10,410 nucleotides of DNA from an uncultured Pelagibacteraceae bacterium (GTDB taxonomy: Bacteria > Pseudomonadota > Alphaproteobacteria > Pelagibacterales > Pelagibacteraceae): NCBI GenBank assembly GCA_902533955.1, contig CACANV010000020.1, forward strand, positions 1 to 10,410. The letters run 5' to 3'. Both the position numbers and the translations under genes were made by a program. Shown here one piece after another: positions 1-8,157 of this stretch (within the stretch, counting starts at the first letter, position 1; each line of letters opens with the position of its first letter). The notes beneath the pieces were generated by a model. It worked only from the letters and a program-made list of their open reading frames with translations, did not search any database and was not told the origin of the DNA.

Positions 1-1940
1 TTAGGTATTTTTTACCAAATTATACAATTACATCAAAAGAGCCGCATTGGGCCTATATTCCTCCAAAAAGTTGTTTAGGTGGATGTGGATCTATTGAAGG
101 ACTAATCCCTTTTGTTGAATGGACTAATGACTTAATTAAATTTTTAAGGAACTATGAAATTTTTGGACTTTTTACATTTAGGGATTTTACTAGGGGATTA
201 GCTAACTGGGTTGATATTTTATTAGATTTTACAGAAGCTTTACTGCACAAAGGTTTTCCAGGTTTAGAAATGGGTCCATTACCTTGGATAATAATTTTAA
301 CTTTAGCAATTATACTTGGGCTATATTTAAAAGGATGGAAACTAGCTTTCCTTGGAGGAACATGTTTTATATATCTAATATTGTTTAGCAAAAGAGGAAT
401 ATGGGAATTGTCTATGAAAACTCTTGCGGCAATTTCAGTATCTGCTCCTCTTGCAGCTTTAATTGGATTGTGTCTTGGTATTTTAGCAGCAAAAAGAAAA
501 TGGTTTCATGACTTTCTTTGGCCAATTTTAAATATTTTACAATCACTTCCTCATTTTTCATATTTAATTTTGGTAGTTATATTTTTTGGAATAGGAACTA
601 AAGCAGGAGTAATAGCCACAATTATTTTTGCATTTCCTCCAATGGCGAGATTAACAATTTTAGGACTTAAAAATATTTCATCTGAAGTTAAAGAGGCAGG
701 AATTATGGCTGGTTGTAATAAGTGGCAGATGTTATTTAAAGTTGAAATACCATCAGCAAGATCTCCAATAATGCTTGGAATTAACCAAGTGATAATGCAA
801 TGTTTGGCAATGGTTGTAATAGCTGCATTTATTGGACAGCCTGGCTTGGGGCATGATCTTTTAGTAAGATTACAAGGCTTAAGGCTTGGTGAAGCATTTG
901 AAATAGGAGTTGCTGTTGTATTAATCGCAATTACTTTAGATAGATATAGTCAGGCATTAGCATTGAAAGAACCTGAAAGAAGAGAAGGAAATATATTTAA
1001 AAGACATCCTTTTATAAGTTTAACTATTTTATCTTTAATATTATGCACTCTATTAGTTTATACATTTCCCTTCTTTAATGAATTTCCAAAAGATATGACA
1101 ATTTCAGCATCAGTATATTTAGATAACGCAATCAAAAATTTTACAAGATCATTGTTTGTTCCGCTTGGAATTTTTAGGGACTGGATGTTGATATATTTTT
1201 TGATGCCTTTAAAAGCCATTTTTCAATCTATGCCATGGACAGGAGTAATGTTATTAGCCGGTGCAATTGGTTGGAAATTAGGCAGATGGAAAATCGCAAT
1301 AACAGTAATGATGTTTGTTTTTTTTATAGCTTCATCTGGATATTGGGTTAGGGCAATGATTACAGTTTATATGGTATTTGCCTCATTAATAATTTGTTCT
1401 TTGATCGGCATACCTTTAGGAATTTGGGCATCAAAAAAAGAAAATAGGTCAAAACTTGTTTTAAATATGTGTGATATTTTTCAAACTTTTCCATCATTTA
1501 TTTATTTACTGCCAGCGATAATGCTATTTCAAATCAGCGATGTATCAGCTATTTTTGCAATAGTAATTTATTCCTCTATTCCAATGATTAGGTACACTAT
1601 ATTTGGATTAAGAAGTGTTCCCCAACATATTATAGAAGCTGCAATTACATCTGGCTGCACAGAAAGACAATTATTATGGAAAGTAAAAATGCCTTTGGCC
1701 TTTCCAGAAATAATTTTAGGAGCCAATCAAACATTAATGTTCTCTTTATTTATGGTGATGATTGCTGGTTTTATTGGGACAGTAGATTTATCACAAGAAA
1801 TATTTAGAGCTTTGTCATTTAGCGACGGAGGAAAAGGTCTAATAATAGGACTCTGTGTAGCTTTTATTGGTTTAACTGCGGATAGATTACTTGTTGAGTG
1901 GTCAGCCCAAATGAAACAAAAATTAGGCTTCAAAACATAA
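1..1940 (+). CDS. proW: ProW/OpuAB-type ABC transporter permease, two permease domains fused (5' end outside the window)
   Basis: This is an inner-membrane permease of the glycine betaine/proline/DMSP-class ABC importers. The frame is open from the left edge (first full codon at base 3), so about 89 residues precede the first in-frame Met (base 270) and the true start lies upstream. It carries two complete permease units. Each ends in a ProW-like EAA loop that contacts the ATPase: EAGIMAGCNKWQMLFKVEIP (from base 693) and EAAITSGCTERQLLWKVKMP (from base 1635). Each loop is followed by a hydrophobic stretch and an LDR or ADR motif. Each unit is preceded by a polar, aromatic-rich segment and a Trp-Lys-Leu-flanked hydrophobic pair, so the whole unit looks duplicated. 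Single-domain ProW is about 350 residues; at least 645 are visible here. The ATPase and binding-protein genes are not in the window and may lie to the left. The family is clear, but the substrate (betaine, TMAO, DMSP, choline or similar) cannot be read from the sequence. Confidence 0.88.
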   Translation, partial: RYFLPNYTITSKEPHWAYIPPKSCLGGCGSIEGLIPFVEWTNDLIKFLRNYEIFGLFTFRDFTRGLANWVDILLDFTEALLHKGFPGLEMGPLPWIIILTLAIILGLYLKGWKLAFLGGTCFIYLILFSKRGIWELSMKTLAAISVSAPLAALIGLCLGILAAKRKWFHDFLWPILNILQSLPHFSYLILVVIFFGIGTKAGVIATIIFAFPPMARLTILGLKNISSEVKEAGIMAGCNKWQMLFKVEIPSARSPIMLGINQVIMQCLAMVVIAAFIGQPGLGHDLLVRLQGLRLGEAFEIGVAVVLIAITLDRYSQALALKEPERREGNIFKRHPFISLTILSLILCTLLVYTFPFFNEFPKDMTISASVYLDNAIKNFTRSLFVPLGIFRDWMLIYFLMPLKAIFQSMPWTGVMLLAGAIGWKLGRWKIAITVMMFVFFIASSGYWVRAMITVYMVFASLIICSLIGIPLGIWASKKENRSKLVLNMCDIFQTFPSFIYLLPAIMLFQISDVSAIFAIVIYSSIPMIRYTIFGLRSVPQHIIEAAITSGCTERQLLWKVKMPLAFPEIILGANQTLMFSLFMVMIAGFIGTVDLSQEIFRALSFSDGGKGLIIGLCVAFIGLTADRLLVEWSAQMKQKLGFKT

Positions 1941-1958
1941 AGTTAAAAAAATTAATTA

Positions 1959-3437
1959 ATGAAAAAATTTATTGCTTCTATAGATCAAGGCACGACTTCA
2001 ACCAGAGCTATATTATTTAATTTGTCCGGCAAACCAATTTATTCATCTCAAAAAGAGTTTAAGCAATATTTCCCAAAAGATGGTTGGGTTGAGCATAATC
2101 CTATTGAAATTTGGAACACAACAAAAAAAGTTTTAATAGATGTAATAAATAAAAGTAAAAATCTAAAAGGAAAAATTCTAACTATTGGCATAACTAACCA
2201 AAGAGAAACAACAATTCTTTGGGATAAAAAAACAGGAAAACATGTTTATAATGCAATTGTATGGCAAGATAGAAGAACAGCAGAATTTTGTAAAAATTTT
2301 AAAACAAAAAATAGAGAAAAAACAATTAACAAAAAAACAGGCCTATTAATAGATCCATATTTTTCAAGTACAAAAGTTAAATGGATATTAGAAAATAGTA
2401 ATTCGGCTAAAAAATTGGCTAAAAAAAATCAACTTCTTTTTGGAACAGTTGACACTTTTTTAATTTGGAAACTTACAAAAGGAAAAGTGCATGCAACCGA
2501 TGCAACAAATGCTTCTAGAACCATGTTGTTTAACATATCAACAAATAAATGGGACAAAGATATTCTAAGAATTTTTAAAATTCCAAAAAACATTCTTCCT
2601 GAGGTTAAGGATTGCTCAGATAATTATGGTTTCACTGATAAATCTATAACTGGGAAATCTTATCCAATTAATGGAGTTGTAGGAGACCAGCAAGCAGCGA
2701 TAATAGGCCAATCTTGTTTTAGCAAAGGTTCTGTAAAAAGCACTTATGGCACTGGTGCTTTTGTTATAATGAATACTGGAAATAAAAAAATATATTCTAA
2801 AAATAAATTATTAACAACAATTTGTTATAGAATAAATGGAAAAATAACCTATGCACTTGAGGGGTCAATTTTTATTGCAGGCGCAGGTGTCCAGTGGTTA
2901 AGAGATAAAATGAAAATTATAAACAGCGCAAAAGATACTGAAAAAATAGTTAAACCTTTAAAAAGCAATAACGGAGTTTATCTTGTGCCTGCGTTTACAG
3001 GCCTTGGAGCACCGTATTGGAAACCAAATGCAAGAGGTATAATCTCTGGATTAACTAGAGATACAAGTCAAAAAGAAATTGTGAGGGCAACACTAGAATC
3101 TGTTGCTTATCAGTCATATGATTTATTTAGTGCAATGAAAAATGATGGGCTTAAACCCAACTTAATTAAAGTTGACGGCGGTATGGTTAAAAATAATTGG
3201 TTTTCACAATTTTTATCTAATGTTATTGATTTAAAAGTTTTACGACCAAAAGTGCAGGAAACTACAGCTCTAGGAGCGGCTTATATGGCAGGTTTAAAAA
3301 TAGGTATTTATAAATCTTTATCCGATATATCTAAAAATTGGAAAATAGATAAAAAATTTAGACCAAAAATAGAAAAAACTAACCGTATTAATCTATTGAA
3401 AGGATGGCATCAAGCAATTAGAAAAACTTTAATGTGA
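1959..3437 (+). CDS. glpK: Glycerol kinase
   Basis: GlpK is the cytoplasmic FGGY-family kinase that phosphorylates glycerol to sn-glycerol 3-phosphate with ATP. The 492 residues match the usual length of about 500. Visible motifs are the N-terminal phosphate-binding loop SIDQGTTSTRAILF (7-20), the sugar-kinase motif NQRETT (80-85), FGGY signature 1 YFSSTKVKWILEN (134-146), GDQQAAIIGQ (242-251, with Asp243 as the expected catalytic base), STYGTGAF (261-268), FGGY signature 2 (about 360-380) and ETTALGAAYMAGL near the C-terminus (from 434). The ATG at 1959 puts the phosphate loop at the normal distance from the N-terminus. It lies 18 bases after the permease stop, and the GpsA-like gene follows 2 bases later, so co-transcription is likely. 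The protein is unusually rich in Lys and Asn. No glycerol facilitator gene is seen beside it. Confidence 0.95.
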   Translation: MKKFIASIDQGTTSTRAILFNLSGKPIYSSQKEFKQYFPKDGWVEHNPIEIWNTTKKVLIDVINKSKNLKGKILTIGITNQRETTILWDKKTGKHVYNAIVWQDRRTAEFCKNFKTKNREKTINKKTGLLIDPYFSSTKVKWILENSNSAKKLAKKNQLLFGTVDTFLIWKLTKGKVHATDATNASRTMLFNISTNKWDKDILRIFKIPKNILPEVKDCSDNYGFTDKSITGKSYPINGVVGDQQAAIIGQSCFSKGSVKSTYGTGAFVIMNTGNKKIYSKNKLLTTICYRINGKITYALEGSIFIAGAGVQWLRDKMKIINSAKDTEKIVKPLKSNNGVYLVPAFTGLGAPYWKPNARGIISGLTRDTSQKEIVRATLESVAYQSYDLFSAMKNDGLKPNLIKVDGGMVKNNWFSQFLSNVIDLKVLRPKVQETTALGAAYMAGLKIGIYKSLSDISKNWKIDKKFRPKIEKTNRINLLKGWHQAIRKTLM

Positions 3438-3439
3438 TT

Positions 3440-4402
3440 ATGAAAAATATTTTAGTTATAGGCGCAGGAGCAATGGGGGCAGCTTTTACTATCCCTTGCT
3501 CAGACAATAAACATAAAGTAACTTTATGTGAACCACATAACCATTTATTAATAAACAAAATAAAATCAAAAAAATTTTTTCATCCTAATTTAAAAATAAA
3601 ACTTCCTAAAAATTTAAAAATAGAAAATTATTCAAAAAAAATTCTTGAAAAAAAATGGGATCTCATAGTTATTGCATTAAGCTCCGTTGGGATTGATTTT
3701 ATTGGTAAAGAATTAAAGAAAAAAAATAATAAATTTTCAATTTTAATGTTAACCAAAGGACTTAAATATGAAAAAAAAAATAATAAATTATTAACAATGT
3801 CTGAGCAATTAAATAATTTTGATAAAAAAATAAATATTTCAGTTCTTAAAGGGCCATGTTTAGCTAAAGAGTTAGCACAAAAAATACCTACAAATGCAAT
3901 AATTGCAAATAAAAAATTAAAGATTGCAAAATCAATTGGAAAAATTGTTTCTACAAAATATTATAAAATAGAATATTCAACAGATGTTAAAGGAGTAGAA
4001 ATTTGTTCTGCAATTAAAAATATTTACTCAATTATAATTGGATCTAGTAAAGGATTAAACACAGCTTCATCTTTGTTTTGGAAATCACTGTCAGAAATGG
4101 TTTATTTAACCAAATTTTTTAAAGGTAAAGAACAAACAGTATATGGTTTAGCAGGATTGGGAGATTTATATGTAAGTGCAATGGGAGGAAGAAATAGTAA
4201 AATTGGAAAATATTTAGGTCAAGGATATGACTATAAAAGTGCTAAGAATAAATTTATGCCAAATGATACAATTGAAGGAGCTATTTTAGCAAAAGAGATA
4301 GCCAATTATGTATTAAAAAAAATAGATAATAAAAAAATCCCTTTAATGACAGATTTAATTAAGGTTATTTCTAAAAATAAAAAACTTAAAATTAATTGGT
4401 AA
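3440..4402 (+). CDS. gpsA: NAD(P)-dependent glycerol-3-phosphate dehydrogenase, GpsA family
   Basis: This is a soluble GpsA-type enzyme that interconverts sn-glycerol 3-phosphate and dihydroxyacetone phosphate. With the upstream kinase it would complete a glycerol-to-glycolysis route without a membrane GlpD; the physiological direction is inferred. From the ATG at 3440 there are 320 residues, a normal length. Visible are the Rossmann loop GAGAMG near residue 8, a LKGPCLAKELA stretch corresponding to the family's SGPSFAKE, KGVEICSAIKNIYSI (its first Lys, in the middle of the chain, is the expected catalytic residue), the AGLGDL segment and a C-terminal DTIEGA corresponding to the family's EG motif. 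A GTG at 3434 would overlap the glpK stop, but ATG 3440 gives the canonical MKNILVIGAG start. The composition is extreme: by hand count about 59 Lys and only one Arg. The downstream gene starts at the very next base after the stop. Confidence 0.88.
   Translation: MKNILVIGAGAMGAAFTIPCSDNKHKVTLCEPHNHLLINKIKSKKFFHPNLKIKLPKNLKIENYSKKILEKKWDLIVIALSSVGIDFIGKELKKKNNKFSILMLTKGLKYEKKNNKLLTMSEQLNNFDKKINISVLKGPCLAKELAQKIPTNAIIANKKLKIAKSIGKIVSTKYYKIEYSTDVKGVEICSAIKNIYSIIIGSSKGLNTASSLFWKSLSEMVYLTKFFKGKEQTVYGLAGLGDLYVSAMGGRNSKIGKYLGQGYDYKSAKNKFMPNDTIEGAILAKEIANYVLKKIDNKKIPLMTDLIKVISKNKKLKINW
3719..3789 (+). repeat. 17-base direct repeat with A-runs inside gpsA
   Basis: The 17-mer AAAAAAAATAATAAATT occurs at 3719-3735 and again at 3773-3789. 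The offset is 54 bases, a multiple of three, and both copies encode Lys/Asn-rich stretches in the same frame. The second copy lies within a run of ten A (3771-3780). Recombination between the copies would delete 18 codons without a frameshift. Slippage on the A-runs would break the gene. This may simply reflect extreme A-richness. Confidence 0.75.
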
Positions 4403-5560
4403 ATGAATACAAAATGGAATTATCCAACAACTGTTTGGGTAGGGGAAAATGCAATTAAATATTTAGCAGAAGCATGTAAAAATTTGAAAATTTCTAAACC
4501 TTTGTTAGTAACTGATAAAGATTTAATTAATTTACCAATGGTTCAAAATATTATCTCAGAAATGAAAAATACTTTTAATAAAATAAATGTATTTTCTAAA
4601 TTTTCTGGGAATCCAATTGGTGATAATGTGGAAGAAGGTGTTTTGGAGTTTCAGAAATTAAAATGTGATGGTGTAATTGCATTAGGTGGAGGAAGTGGAA
4701 TAGATGTCGGCAAAGCAATTGCTTTTATGTCAGGACAATCAAGGCCAATTTGGGATTTTGAAGATATTGGAGATTATTGGAAAAGGGCTGATGAAAAAAA
4801 TATAGCTCCAATAATTGCAGTACCCACTACTGCAGGAACTGGGTCTGAAACTGGTAGAGCATCTGCAATCATAAATAAAGCTACAGGTATTAAAAAAATT
4901 ATATTTCATCCAAAGTTTTTGCCATCAATAGTAATTTTAGATCCATTATTAACTATTGATCTTTCTCCAAGACTTACAGCAGCAACAGGAATGGATGCTT
5001 TAGCTCATAATTTAGAGGCTTTTTGTGCACCCGGATTCCATCCTATGGCTGATGGAATTGCAATAGAAGGAATGAGACTGATAAAAAAATCACTTATAAA
5101 AGCAGTAAAAAATGGAAAAGATTTAGATGCAAGATCTGATTTATTAGCAGCTGCAAGCATGGGATCAACAGCTTTCCAGAAAGGTTTAGGAGCAATTCAT
5201 TCTTTAAGCCATCCTATTAATGCCCAGTTTAATGTTCATCATGGGCTATCAAATGCAATATTTATGCCATATGTATTAACTTTTAATAAAAGTTTGATTG
5301 AAAAAAGAATAGTAACCATTTGTGATTATCTGAATTTAGACAAAAATTTTGACAGTTTCTTAAATTGGATTTTAGATTTAAGAAAAGATCTAAAAATTCC
5401 ACATAAACTCTCTGAAGTCGTGGAAGAAAGTAAAATAAATATAGATAAATTATCACAAATGGCTTTAGACGATCCATCTACAGCCACAAATCCAAAAAAA
5501 ATGAAGATTGACGATATGAAAATTTTGTATGAGTATAGCCTATCAGGAAAATTATTTTAA
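4403..5560 (+). CDS. Iron-containing (group III) alcohol dehydrogenase
   Basis: This is a cytoplasmic NAD(P)-dependent metal-binding alcohol dehydrogenase of the FucO/AdhB/GbsB superfamily. The 385 residues match the family length. The N-terminal dinucleotide-binding domain has GGGSGIDVGKAIAF (95-108) and the VPTTAGTGSE loop (140-149). The C-terminal helical domain holds the metal ligands. Asp198 and His202 are in TGMDALAHNLEAF, and His266 and His280 lie in the segment from GAIHSLSHPINAQF to NVHHGLSNA; the 14-residue spacing between these histidines matches FucO. Its ATG immediately follows the gpsA stop (no gap), and its own stop overlaps the next start by one base (TAATG), so translational coupling is likely. 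The substrate is not determinable: small alcohols, choline, an amino alcohol or glycerol-derived compounds are all possible. Confidence 0.92.
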   Translation: MNTKWNYPTTVWVGENAIKYLAEACKNLKISKPLLVTDKDLINLPMVQNIISEMKNTFNKINVFSKFSGNPIGDNVEEGVLEFQKLKCDGVIALGGGSGIDVGKAIAFMSGQSRPIWDFEDIGDYWKRADEKNIAPIIAVPTTAGTGSETGRASAIINKATGIKKIIFHPKFLPSIVILDPLLTIDLSPRLTAATGMDALAHNLEAFCAPGFHPMADGIAIEGMRLIKKSLIKAVKNGKDLDARSDLLAAASMGSTAFQKGLGAIHSLSHPINAQFNVHHGLSNAIFMPYVLTFNKSLIEKRIVTICDYLNLDKNFDSFLNWILDLRKDLKIPHKLSEVVEESKINIDKLSQMALDDPSTATNPKKMKIDDMKILYEYSLSGKLF

Positions 5561-6357
5561 TGAAAAATTTAAATTTATTAATTGTAGAAGGAAATTTACC
5601 GAAAGAAAATAATAATTTTAAAGACTCAGGAATTCAGACGCATGCAGAAAGTTTAAAAGAAAGTCTTTCGTATTATACAAAAGATTTAAATATAGAAGTA
5701 TTTAACCCTTGTTCAGAAAAAAGCTTTGATAGAATTTTACCAAATCTTAAAAAGTTTGATGGATTAATTTGGGGTGGAAGCAGTTTAAATATATATAATG
5801 ATTGTATTGAAATTCGTCGCCAAATTTCTTTTATGAAAGAATGTTTTAAAAATATAAACAAAATTTTAGCAATATGTTGGGGAATGCAAGTAGCGGTTAC
5901 TGCAGCAGGAGGTGAGGTAAAAAAAGCTAACAACGGCGCACATATAGGAATAGCAAACGATATAGAAATTAATGAAAATGGCTTAAAACATCCATTATAT
6001 AAATCAAAAAATAAGAAATTTAATTCACCAGCATTTAACTTTGATGAGGTTGTCAAATTACCAAAAGGCGCTATTCATTTAGCGTCAAATAAAATTAACA
6101 AAATACAAAGTATTCACTTTAATAAAGGAGTGAGTGAGGTTTGGGGCTTACAATATCATCCTGAAATTACATATAATAAGATGATAACTTTAATTAAATT
6201 TAGAAAAGAAAAATTAATAAATAATAGAAAATGTTTTAATGATGAAATTGAAATTCAAAATCATATCAAGTTTATTGAGAAAGAGATTAAACGTTCAGTA
6301 AAAGATTCTAGAATGTTAGAATTAAAAAATTGGTTAGATTATTTAAAAGCGGCTTAA
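5560..6357 (+). CDS. Class I (GMP-synthase-like) glutamine amidotransferase
   Basis: A stand-alone class I glutamine amidotransferase domain of 265 residues. The nucleophile elbow is ICWGMQ with Cys106. The His-Glu pair sits in LQYHPE (His200, Glu202), and WGGSS (71-75) resembles the oxyanion-strand region. The complete triad suggests an active glutaminase or gamma-glutamyl hydrolase. The N-terminal segment SGIQTHAESL is typical of a subgroup of GMP-synthase-like amidotransferases of unknown substrate. There is no synthetase domain, so this is not GuaA. The gene starts inside the alcohol dehydrogenase stop codon (TAATG) and is the last gene of the left block. About 45 charged residues follow the catalytic domain. 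Possible roles are supplying ammonia to a partner or hydrolysing a gamma-glutamyl intermediate; nothing in the sequence decides between them. Confidence 0.85.
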   Translation: MKNLNLLIVEGNLPKENNNFKDSGIQTHAESLKESLSYYTKDLNIEVFNPCSEKSFDRILPNLKKFDGLIWGGSSLNIYNDCIEIRRQISFMKECFKNINKILAICWGMQVAVTAAGGEVKKANNGAHIGIANDIEINENGLKHPLYKSKNKKFNSPAFNFDEVVKLPKGAIHLASNKINKIQSIHFNKGVSEVWGLQYHPEITYNKMITLIKFRKEKLINNRKCFNDEIEIQNHIKFIEKEIKRSVKDSRMLELKNWLDYLKAA

Positions 6358-6361
6358 TTAA
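6354..6361. other. Abutting convergent stop codons in a TTAATTAA palindrome
   Basis: The amidotransferase TAA (6355-6357) is followed directly by the reverse-complement stop of fhs (6358-6360). Together they lie in the palindrome TTAATTAA. There are no intergenic bases. No GC-rich hairpin with a U-tract is visible on either strand nearby, so convergent transcripts would overlap, or termination must occur inside the opposing gene. Confidence 0.85.
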
Positions 6362-8040
6362 AATAAACCTTCTATTTCACCTTTATCATTCAATTTAATT
6401 GAGTCTGCAGCTGGGACTCTAGGTAATCCTGGCATTGTCATTATTGATCCACAGACAACTACTATAAATTCTGCTCCAGAAGAAAGCCTTACCTCTCTAA
6501 TTGGAATTTCATGATCTGTGGGTGCCCCCTTGAGTTTTGGATCTACTGAAAAACTATATTGTGTTTTAGCAATACAAACAGGTAATTTACCGTACCCATT
6601 ATTTTCAAAAATTTTTAACTGCTCTTTAACATTGTCATCAGCGGTAATATTACTTGCTCTATAAATTTCTTTAGCAATCTTCTCAATTTTATTCCATAAA
6701 GTATCTTTTTCATCATACAAAAATTTAAAATTTTCTGTTTTTGAATTTTCAGCAATTTCAACAACTTTTTTTGATAAATCTTTTGTTCCTTCTCCACCAT
6801 CAGACCAATGAGTACATTTGCTCACTTTTACACCGATACTATCACAAAACTCTTTTAAAACTTTTGTTTCGTTTTCTGTATCCATAACAAAATGATTTAT
6901 TGCTACCACAGATTCCACACCAAATTTTTTTATATTATTTATATGCCTTTCTAAATTTACCAAACCTCTCTTCAAGGCTTCTACATTTTCATTTTTTAAA
7001 TTTTCTTTTTCTACTCCACCATGCATTTTTAATGCTCTAATTGTTGCAACTATAACTATACAACTAGGCTTTAAATTTGACTTTCTACATTTGATGTCCA
7101 TAAATTTTTCTGCTCCAAGATCAGCCCCAAATCCAGCTTCTGTAACTACATAATCAGATAGTTTTAAAGCAGTCTTAGTTGCTATTACTGAATTACATCC
7201 GTGAGCTATATTAGCAAATGGACCACCATGTATTAAAGCAGGATTATTTTCTAAGGTTTGAGTAACATTGGGTCTAATTGCTTCTTTAAGCAAAACGGTC
7301 ATTGGACCTTGTGCTTTTAAGTCTTTAGCATAAATCGGCTGGTTACTTTTGTTATATGCAATTGTAATATTTCCAATTCTTTTTTCTAAATCTTTCAAAT
7401 TATTTGATAAACAAAAGATAGCCATAATCTCAGATGCAACAGTTATATCAAAACCATCCTCTCTTGGAAAATCTTTAGCTACACCTTTAGTATTAATATT
7501 AATTGCTCTTAAAGCTCTATCGTTCATATCCATAACTCTTTTCCAAACAATTTTTTTGTCATCTATATTAAGTTTGTTTCCCCAATAAATATGGTTATCT
7601 ATAAGAGCCGATAAAAGATTGTGAGCTGAAGTAATTGCATGAAAATCTCCAGTGAAATGTAAATTAATTTGTTCCATTGGAACTACTTGAGAATAACCAC
7701 CTCCGGCGGCACCACCTTTCATTCCAAATGATGGACCCAAACTCGGCTCCCTTAAACACACAATCGATTTTTTTCCAATCTTATTAATTCCATCTGATAA
7801 GCCAACGGATACTGTAGTTTTTCCTTCTCCGGCAGGAGTGGGAGTGATTGCCGTGACAAGAATAAGTTTTCCGTCTTTTTCATTTTTTAATTTTTCAATA
7901 TATTCAAAATTAATTTTTGCGATATGTCTTCCCATTGGACTGAATGAGCTTGGCTCATCAGGTACATTAATTTTAGCTAGAATCTTGTTTATCGGATCCA
8001 TTTTTGCTTCTCTTGCTATTTGGATATCACTCTTAGACAT
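6358..8040 (-). CDS. fhs: Formate-tetrahydrofolate ligase
   Basis: Fhs condenses formate with tetrahydrofolate using ATP to give 10-formyl-THF; the reaction can also run in reverse to release formate and conserve ATP from oxidised C1 units. The 560 residues match the full family length of about 555-560. Visible are the nucleotide loop [11 protein letters not shown] (67-76 region), the adjoining [20 protein letters not shown], then [13 protein letters not shown] and the C-terminal [13 protein letters not shown]. The start MSKSDIQIA matches the usual family N-terminus, and no better upstream ATG exists. It is divergent from the soxB-like gene across a 126-base spacer. This fits a C1 module in which sarcosine oxidation loads THF with C1 units. 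A perfect 7-base inverted repeat lies in its leader, 10 to 36 bases before the start. No Shine-Dalgarno is visible. Confidence 0.97.
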   Translation of the reverse strand: MSKSDIQIAREAKMDPINKILAKINVPDEPSSFSPMGRHIAKINFEYIEKLKNEKDGKLILVTAITPTPAGEGKTTVSVGLSDGINKIGKKSIVCLREPSLGPSFGMKGGAAGGGYSQVVPMEQINLHFTGDFHAITSAHNLLSALIDNHIYWGNKLNIDDKKIVWKRVMDMNDRALRAININTKGVAKDFPREDGFDITVASEIMAIFCLSNNLKDLEKRIGNITIAYNKSNQPIYAKDLKAQGPMTVLLKEAIRPNVTQTLENNPALIHGGPFANIAHGCNSVIATKTALKLSDYVVTEAGFGADLGAEKFMDIKCRKSNLKPSCIVIVATIRALKMHGGVEKENLKNENVEALKRGLVNLERHINNIKKFGVESVVAINHFVMDTENETKVLKEFCDSIGVKVSKCTHWSDGGEGTKDLSKKVVEIAENSKTENFKFLYDEKDTLWNKIEKIAKEIYRASNITADDNVKEQLKIFENNGYGKLPVCIAKTQYSFSVDPKLKGAPTDHEIPIREVRLSSGAEFIVVVCGSIMTMPGLPRVPAADSIKLNDKGEIEGLF

Positions 8041-8049
8041 TTTATTTGT

Positions 8050-8076
8050 AATTCTGAAAAGTTAATTTGCAGAATT
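8050..8076. repeat. 7-base perfect inverted repeat in the fhs leader
   Basis: AATTCTG (8050-8056) and CAGAATT (8070-8076) are perfect reverse complements around a 13-base spacer. The element is immediately upstream of fhs. It could be an operator for a dimeric regulator or a small hairpin in the fhs 5' leader. In such AT-rich DNA a chance origin cannot be excluded, although these arms contain the few G and C bases of the spacer. Confidence 0.5.
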
Positions 8077-8139
8077 TCTATACTTTTTTATCATTTTTTT
8101 AAACATCTAAAAAATATATATAAAAAATACAATAAAAAT

Positions 8140-8157
8140 TTATACTTATTTGTATAA
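8140..8157. repeat. 6-base perfect inverted repeat just before the soxB-like start
   Basis: TTATAC (8140-8145) and GTATAA (8152-8157) are perfect reverse complements with a 6-base spacer, ending 9 bases before the ATG at 8167. It overlaps the possible -10 TATACT, a position where a bound repressor would block transcription. It is short and AT-rich, so a chance palindrome is also plausible. Confidence 0.45.

Noticed and set aside
3434..3439. GTG start at 3434 for the GpsA-like gene, overlapping the glpK stop
   Set aside because: ATG at 3440 gives the standard MKNILVIGAG start with the usual distance to the Rossmann loop. The GTG would add only two residues.
4403..5560. Naming the iron alcohol dehydrogenase as methanol, choline or lactaldehyde dehydrogenase
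   Set aside because: Only superfamily-level motifs (GGGS, GTGSE, Asp/His metal ligands) can be read. Substrate specificity cannot be assigned by eye.
5673..6056. 127-codon minus-strand open frame opposite the amidotransferase gene
   Set aside because: It is antisense to a gene with a complete catalytic triad and normal family length. The translation has no recognisable motif.
7349..8065. Plus-strand open frames opposite fhs (7349-7588 and 7838-8065)
   Set aside because: They are antisense shadows of the strongly conserved fhs gene. Their hydrophobic look comes from reading AT-rich codons in reverse.
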